A DNA stretch of 64,000 bases, taken from assembly GCA_028023455.1 (NCBI GenBank), contig JAQFVV010006203.1:6170821-6234820 (forward strand), given 5' to 3'. The translations under genes were made by a program, and so were the position numbers. Below the pieces are notes generated by a model. That model ran no database searches. It was not told the DNA's origin and worked only from the letters and a program-made list of their open reading frames with translations. The DNA comes from Epiperipatus broadwayi (taxonomy: Eukaryota > Onychophora > Udeonychophora > Euonychophora > Peripatidae). Positions 59,100 to 64,000 of this stretch are shown here, one piece after another (within the stretch, counting starts at the first letter, position 1; each line of letters opens with the position of its first letter).

Positions 59100-62000
59100 G
59101 ATACCATAAACAATTAATCATTCAATTATCATTTAAAGCTACTATTGATATGTTAGGCAATTAACTCCTTTTGGAATTAGCACTATTTTTCTTGCATAAT
59201 GATATTTTTATTAATACATAATCTGTATGTATTATTAGAAAATACATTTTATCTATATATTTTTTTAATATAGATATAAAAGAAAATAAAATAAAATGAA
59301 ATTAATATAAATTTACCATTATAAAAAAAAAAGGATAGTAGCAAAAAAAAAAAACCAGGCTAATCGATGAATTCCATATTTTTCAATAAAAAAAACATGA
59401 AAATAATATATTTGAAAACATAAAAATAATATAATTTATTTACAAAACAAACCTGAAAATAATATATTTAATGAACAATGATTGAAAAACAAATATTTTC
59501 AAAAAGTATGATTAATGCAAAACATTCCTTAAGAGATTAAATTATGGATGGCAGCAAGACAAATGATAATTTAATTTCTTCCAGGTTTACATTGATTGTA
59601 ACTTATTGAAAATATTTGATTTTCAACTATTGTTTGTTTGCTAGATATATTTTAGATTTGTTTTCTAAATAAAATTATATTATGTTCATACTTTTTGTGT
59701 TTTCATTTTTTATAATATGAAACTTGATTAGCTTTCTTTTTACTAAATTGATGTGTGGAGGATGACTTTATCAATGGACAAAGCATAACAATTCAAATAA
59801 ACTTCAAGTTATTTACTTTTATAATACTGTATTATTTATGTGCAATTTTTGATAAATATTTTTTAAATACAGTATACAGAACAGAATATCATTAATACAA
59901 TCTTTAAAATGGTATACTGTACTTATTATTTCAGAATAAGTATTTTTTTAAAATGTGAACAATCTATGTACTTAACCTAGTCTTTGCTGCATTTCTATTG
60001 TATGATAAATTACAACTTTAAAGTGATTGATGATATATATATATCATTATTTCAAAACTATTTTTAAGATTGCAAATATAATTTTTCATTATTTCCAAAT
60101 CTATTATATTAAATCTTAACATAATTATCATAGTTAGATTTTTTAATCTTGTTGGGTGTTTTTTTTTAAAATATATATATTACTTAAAAGCAGACTAAAA
60201 TATATCATTTATTATATAAATACATAGTATACTATAAAGACATCCTCATAATATATATATATAAAATCAACATAAAACAACTTATCAAATAAAAATTTAG
60301 AAAAATATTGTTTTTAGTTATGGCAACTTTAGTGTCAAATCACTTATAATGGAAAAAATTGTGGAGAGCAAAATTCAGTTGGAAAAACTCATATTTTGAC
60401 AAAAAATGTTACGTTAAATAAACTCAATTGGCAACAATAATATTGATATTATTATTGACAGAGCTCTCAAAGCAGTGCATGGAGTAGATATTGCTACAAT
60501 TACTGAAAATATATTTTTAAATTAAATTTTACTAAGCATTATAATATCAGATGATAATGCTTGTGCATAGAATACTGTTAACAAAAGAAGGAAAAGGAAA
60601 ACATATAATATAAAAATACATTTTCTACTAACAAATATAATATTGCAAATGGAGATTATAATGATATGACTTTAATGAAATTTTGCAAGAAACAGGAAAA
60701 AAAATACAACTTATTAAAAAAAATTCTAAGTTGAAAAAATTTAAAAATTTTTGTAACTTGATTTTTAATGTTATATGACTTTCTAAACTACTAATCATAT
60801 ACATATAATATAATTTAATTAAAAATAAAACAACTACACAAAATCAAAAATTTTAATCAAATCTATTAAATATATTCCTTTAGCAAGTAAAAATTTGGAA
60901 GCATTAACTATATGATTTAAACATGCAAAACACTGGCAGTCCCTTGGCAATCTTACACGATACATTAGAAATCCACTTTCCAGGACCCTTACTAAATAAA
61001 TTGCATATCAGATATGTTTTAATTCTTCAATGAAGACGTGTACATTAATCAGTCTAATTGAGCATCTGGATGAAAATGATAAAAGGATTATATTCTTTTA
61101 TTTTGACCTTGTACATATTACCCCATAATCAATATCATTCAATATGCAGAAACATTTTTATAAAGATTTTATAAACAATAGAATATTATTCAACCATATA
61201 GGAAATAACATCTTCTTAGCTGCCACTTTTCAGAAGAAAAATAAAACAGCAAAGAATAATGAGGTAAAGACAATTTTTATAATGGCTTCCCTAGTGACTT
61301 ATTATTAATTGAACTGCCCTCAAACAAAATCACAACTAAGGTCTCACAGTCTGCTAAACCTGACTTCAACATTTTCTTAATGCCAAGGATTATTGCAAAA
61401 ATAAAGTTTAGAGTCAGAATTACTGTGTACAATTAAAGAATAGAAATGTGATTAAGTAAAACACAGTAATTAGGGATATCATGAAAAGCTAATGATGTAA
61501 GCTCAAATTAATTTAGATGAATGACGATAGTGAATTAAAAGAAAAAAATTAAAATGAATAAAATAAAAACTATACACAAGAGACAGAAATCACTATTCTA
61601 CTGGAAACAATACTTCCACTAAGTAATGAATACATCGAAACTGGAAATCCTCTACAAAATAATATAACACTAAGTTGCTATAACTGAAGACATATCATTT
61701 CTTCAAGTATGCTTCCTTAAAATATCTAGTTTCTCATTGATAAATGTTTTGAAACGCCATTATATATCAAAAAACTGAAACGTTTTATAGATCATAGCAC
61801 ACTTTCCTTTTTCAACAATGAAACATTTATGACCAGATATTCAATTCAGCTGAGATTACTGATCTATGAATTAAAATAATAATTAAAATATAAAATCCAA
61901 AATGCTTTTACTAGAATAATATAAGTTATAATTGCAACAGATATTTGTAAAATTGGCTAGAAATAATCCATTATAATACTCAAAAGATGGCAACAATGAT

Positions 62001-64000
62001 ATTAATAAAATGTGATATAAATAAACTTGAAATCTCTCAAGCTAATGAATGCATGATGACTCAGTGAACATTTCATCCAAATTGTCAGCTCCTTCAAAAA
62101 TGATCAATCCAAATAAAATAACTGGGCACATATGGAGTCTACTTGATCTTGATTTAAATATCTACAGATTTTTTTTTTTTTTCAATCTCTTGCCTCTTCT
62201 TTAAAAAAAAAAAAACATCAATTCTAACAATTTTTTTATATAATCTAATAAAAGATCATACAAAACGTGTAACAGATTATTATGTTAATTCAGATTCTGA
62301 ACAAAATATTAAGACTGAAAAAGACTTGAAATTAAAATATCTACTGGTAATTTCTAAACAGTTAAGTTCTAGATTTCTATCTAAAAATATAATGCTAGCA
62401 TTATTAAATTGCAGCAATGCATTGCCTCACTCTTGTAATATTAAAACTGTTTTTGCAAATAAACTATAACTTTTTTGATATTACTACTATCAAACCATTT
62501 AACCATAAATCTACTTCTTAGTCTAACTTTAGCAAATTTGCAAATGAATACTGATTTAATCAGTGAATGGAAATCTTATCACCTATATGCAATTATATTA
62601 GTGTTTCTTATGCAGAGTAAATATCAGGAATATTAATTATAACTTTAATGTATTTTAAGTGCAAAGCAGTATTATCAAAGGTAAATATTATATGTAAAAT
62701 ATAACAAAGATCTTATTGATTATTTACTTTTTATTTATTAATTATTATATAAGTAAATAAATAATTTGGCAATGTATATATATGTAATCTCAAGGAAGGA
62801 ATTATTATATACGTAACAATTTAAAATGGATAGATGACAAGCTATATAAGCATAAATAAATGTAATATATATTATACTCATATAAAGTTCAACTGATTTA
62901 TAATCTATTTTTATTTTGCTAGACCATAAAAAACTATCTGTTTTTCAGCAATCCATAATAATAATAAAAAGAACACTTTACTATGGTATCACTAAGACTG
63001 TCAAGTTTGCACTTTGAAATACTTACCACAATTATATCTTAATAAACATAAATATCTCATAAACATAAATTTACTTTCAAAATCAATTACATGTAAATAT
63101 TGGCCAGTGGCCATTTTAAATATGAATAAAAAATCATGAGGGCACTAGAATTTTTTTTTTTTTTCCAAAAAAGATTAATAAATGTTAGATATAAAAATAT
63201 TTGTACTTATGACCTTTGTTCACCAATTTTTTGGTAGGCAATGTGATAAATATATGTCAGAAAATCAAACTCCTAAAACATTACTCTGGTTTTAGTAAAC
63301 TTTATTTTTCAATTTATTTTTTTAATTAAACTGGCTATATTCACAAACTCGTAACTACTATTCATGATGATTATTACAGAGGACATATCATTTAAATGAT
63401 AATTACATAAGATGCTTTAAAAATAAATTATTTCTAATTTATGTCTTTAAAAAAAATTCTTAGTACAGTAACAAAAAGTAAATAAAATGTACAAAAATTA
63501 TATCACACTGCTGAACACTTACTGAGATTTTAAATGTGTAATTTCTTATTATTCTTTGAAAGACAAAACATTCTTATAAATTTTATTAATATCATCAGAA
63601 GTAGTTTCATCTTGAATTAATTAAAACATTAGTTTACAACTGATATACATATACATATATTTACAAATGCTGTATTAGCCTGTCTTTCATATAACCCGGT
63701 TTCATTTCCAGACTGAGTAACTGAAAATTTTTTCAGGTTCCAATTAGGCAACTTACAACTATTCCCATCAGAGGAGTGTAAAACAAAGATGGAAAAAGGC
63801 CCAAATCCTAATCATCTAGTAATTCAAAAGTATGTAGAATATAAAATTTCTTTTTCACTGTTCTATGGGGTTGTTGAAGTGGCTTTTGTCTTGCAGATGA
63901 CTGTTTAAAAAATGTTTTTACTTATTTATTGTAAAAAAGGTTTCCCTAATTGCTTACAATTTTCTCCAACTACATAATTATACTTTTTTTTAAATTAACA
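59100..64000. other. AT-rich DNA, nothing recognised
   Basis: Almost 5 kb in which I can support no gene, SINE, transposon or long inverted repeat; only homopolymers and short AT microsatellites are present. Confidence 0.5.

Overview
This window is eukaryotic, non-genic, very AT-rich DNA (by eye about one quarter G+C or less). It looks like intergenic or deep intronic sequence from an invertebrate animal. I find no host protein-coding gene, no intact tRNA or rRNA, no CRISPR array and no bacterial-type operon. The longest open frames are about 100 codons. Most are chance frames in AT-rich DNA, and the few with recognisable protein similarity are pieces of dead non-LTR retrotransposons. The taxon cannot be fixed from the sequence. 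The non-LTR families seen occur widely in molluscs, annelids, arthropods and other invertebrates, and nothing here is diagnostic.

Layout. 1-10 kb: mostly featureless AT-rich DNA, a tRNA-like SINE head near 0.27 kb, a diverged duplicated segment (4.3/4.6 kb) and two large palindromes (6.9-7.1 and 7.57-7.76 kb, the second about 97% identical between arms). 10.1-10.6 kb: a complete non-autonomous hAT element with 8-bp target-site duplications. 11-17 kb: two tRNA-derived SINE copies in otherwise blank sequence. 17.2-18.35 kb: the 3' end of a non-LTR retrotransposon on +. 21.5-29.6 kb: two copies of a roughly 1.2-kb dispersed repeat (family A). The first is interrupted by a 665-bp inverted-repeat transposon (family B), and a second B copy lies at 28.9-29.6 kb. 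23.5-26.2 kb and 29.9-31.8 kb: comparatively GC-rich, repeat-poor DNA with clustered homeodomain-like motifs, the best candidates for conserved regulatory DNA. 32.9-37.4 kb: two wrecked RTE-like LINEs on the minus strand, the first split by a 710-bp palindromic element. 43.9-48.6 kb: a palindromic element followed by two adjacent LTR-like blocks (2,190 and 2,134 bp) that share the same internal architecture. 50.4-52.5 kb: a third LINE relic (+) split by a short insertion with a 13-bp target-site duplication. 52.8-57.8 kb: inverted-repeat elements (family S), a duplicated 335-bp repeat (family D), an RTE 3' end, a coiled-coil ORF1-like relic and a 66-bp minisatellite. 58-64 kb: blank apart from one SINE.

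How the parts fit together. The window is a graveyard of layered insertions rather than a working gene set. Three LINE families could have supplied reverse transcriptase for at least two tRNA-headed SINE families. DNA-transposon derivatives (hAT, B, S and several palindromes) landed in older repeats, and several insertions can be ordered in time from target-site duplications and paralogous empty sites. I found no convincing new functional system. The most noteworthy items are the paired long LTR-like blocks with shared layout, the strong excess of poly(G)/poly(C) tracts in an AT-rich background, and the repeat-poor candidate regulatory islands.
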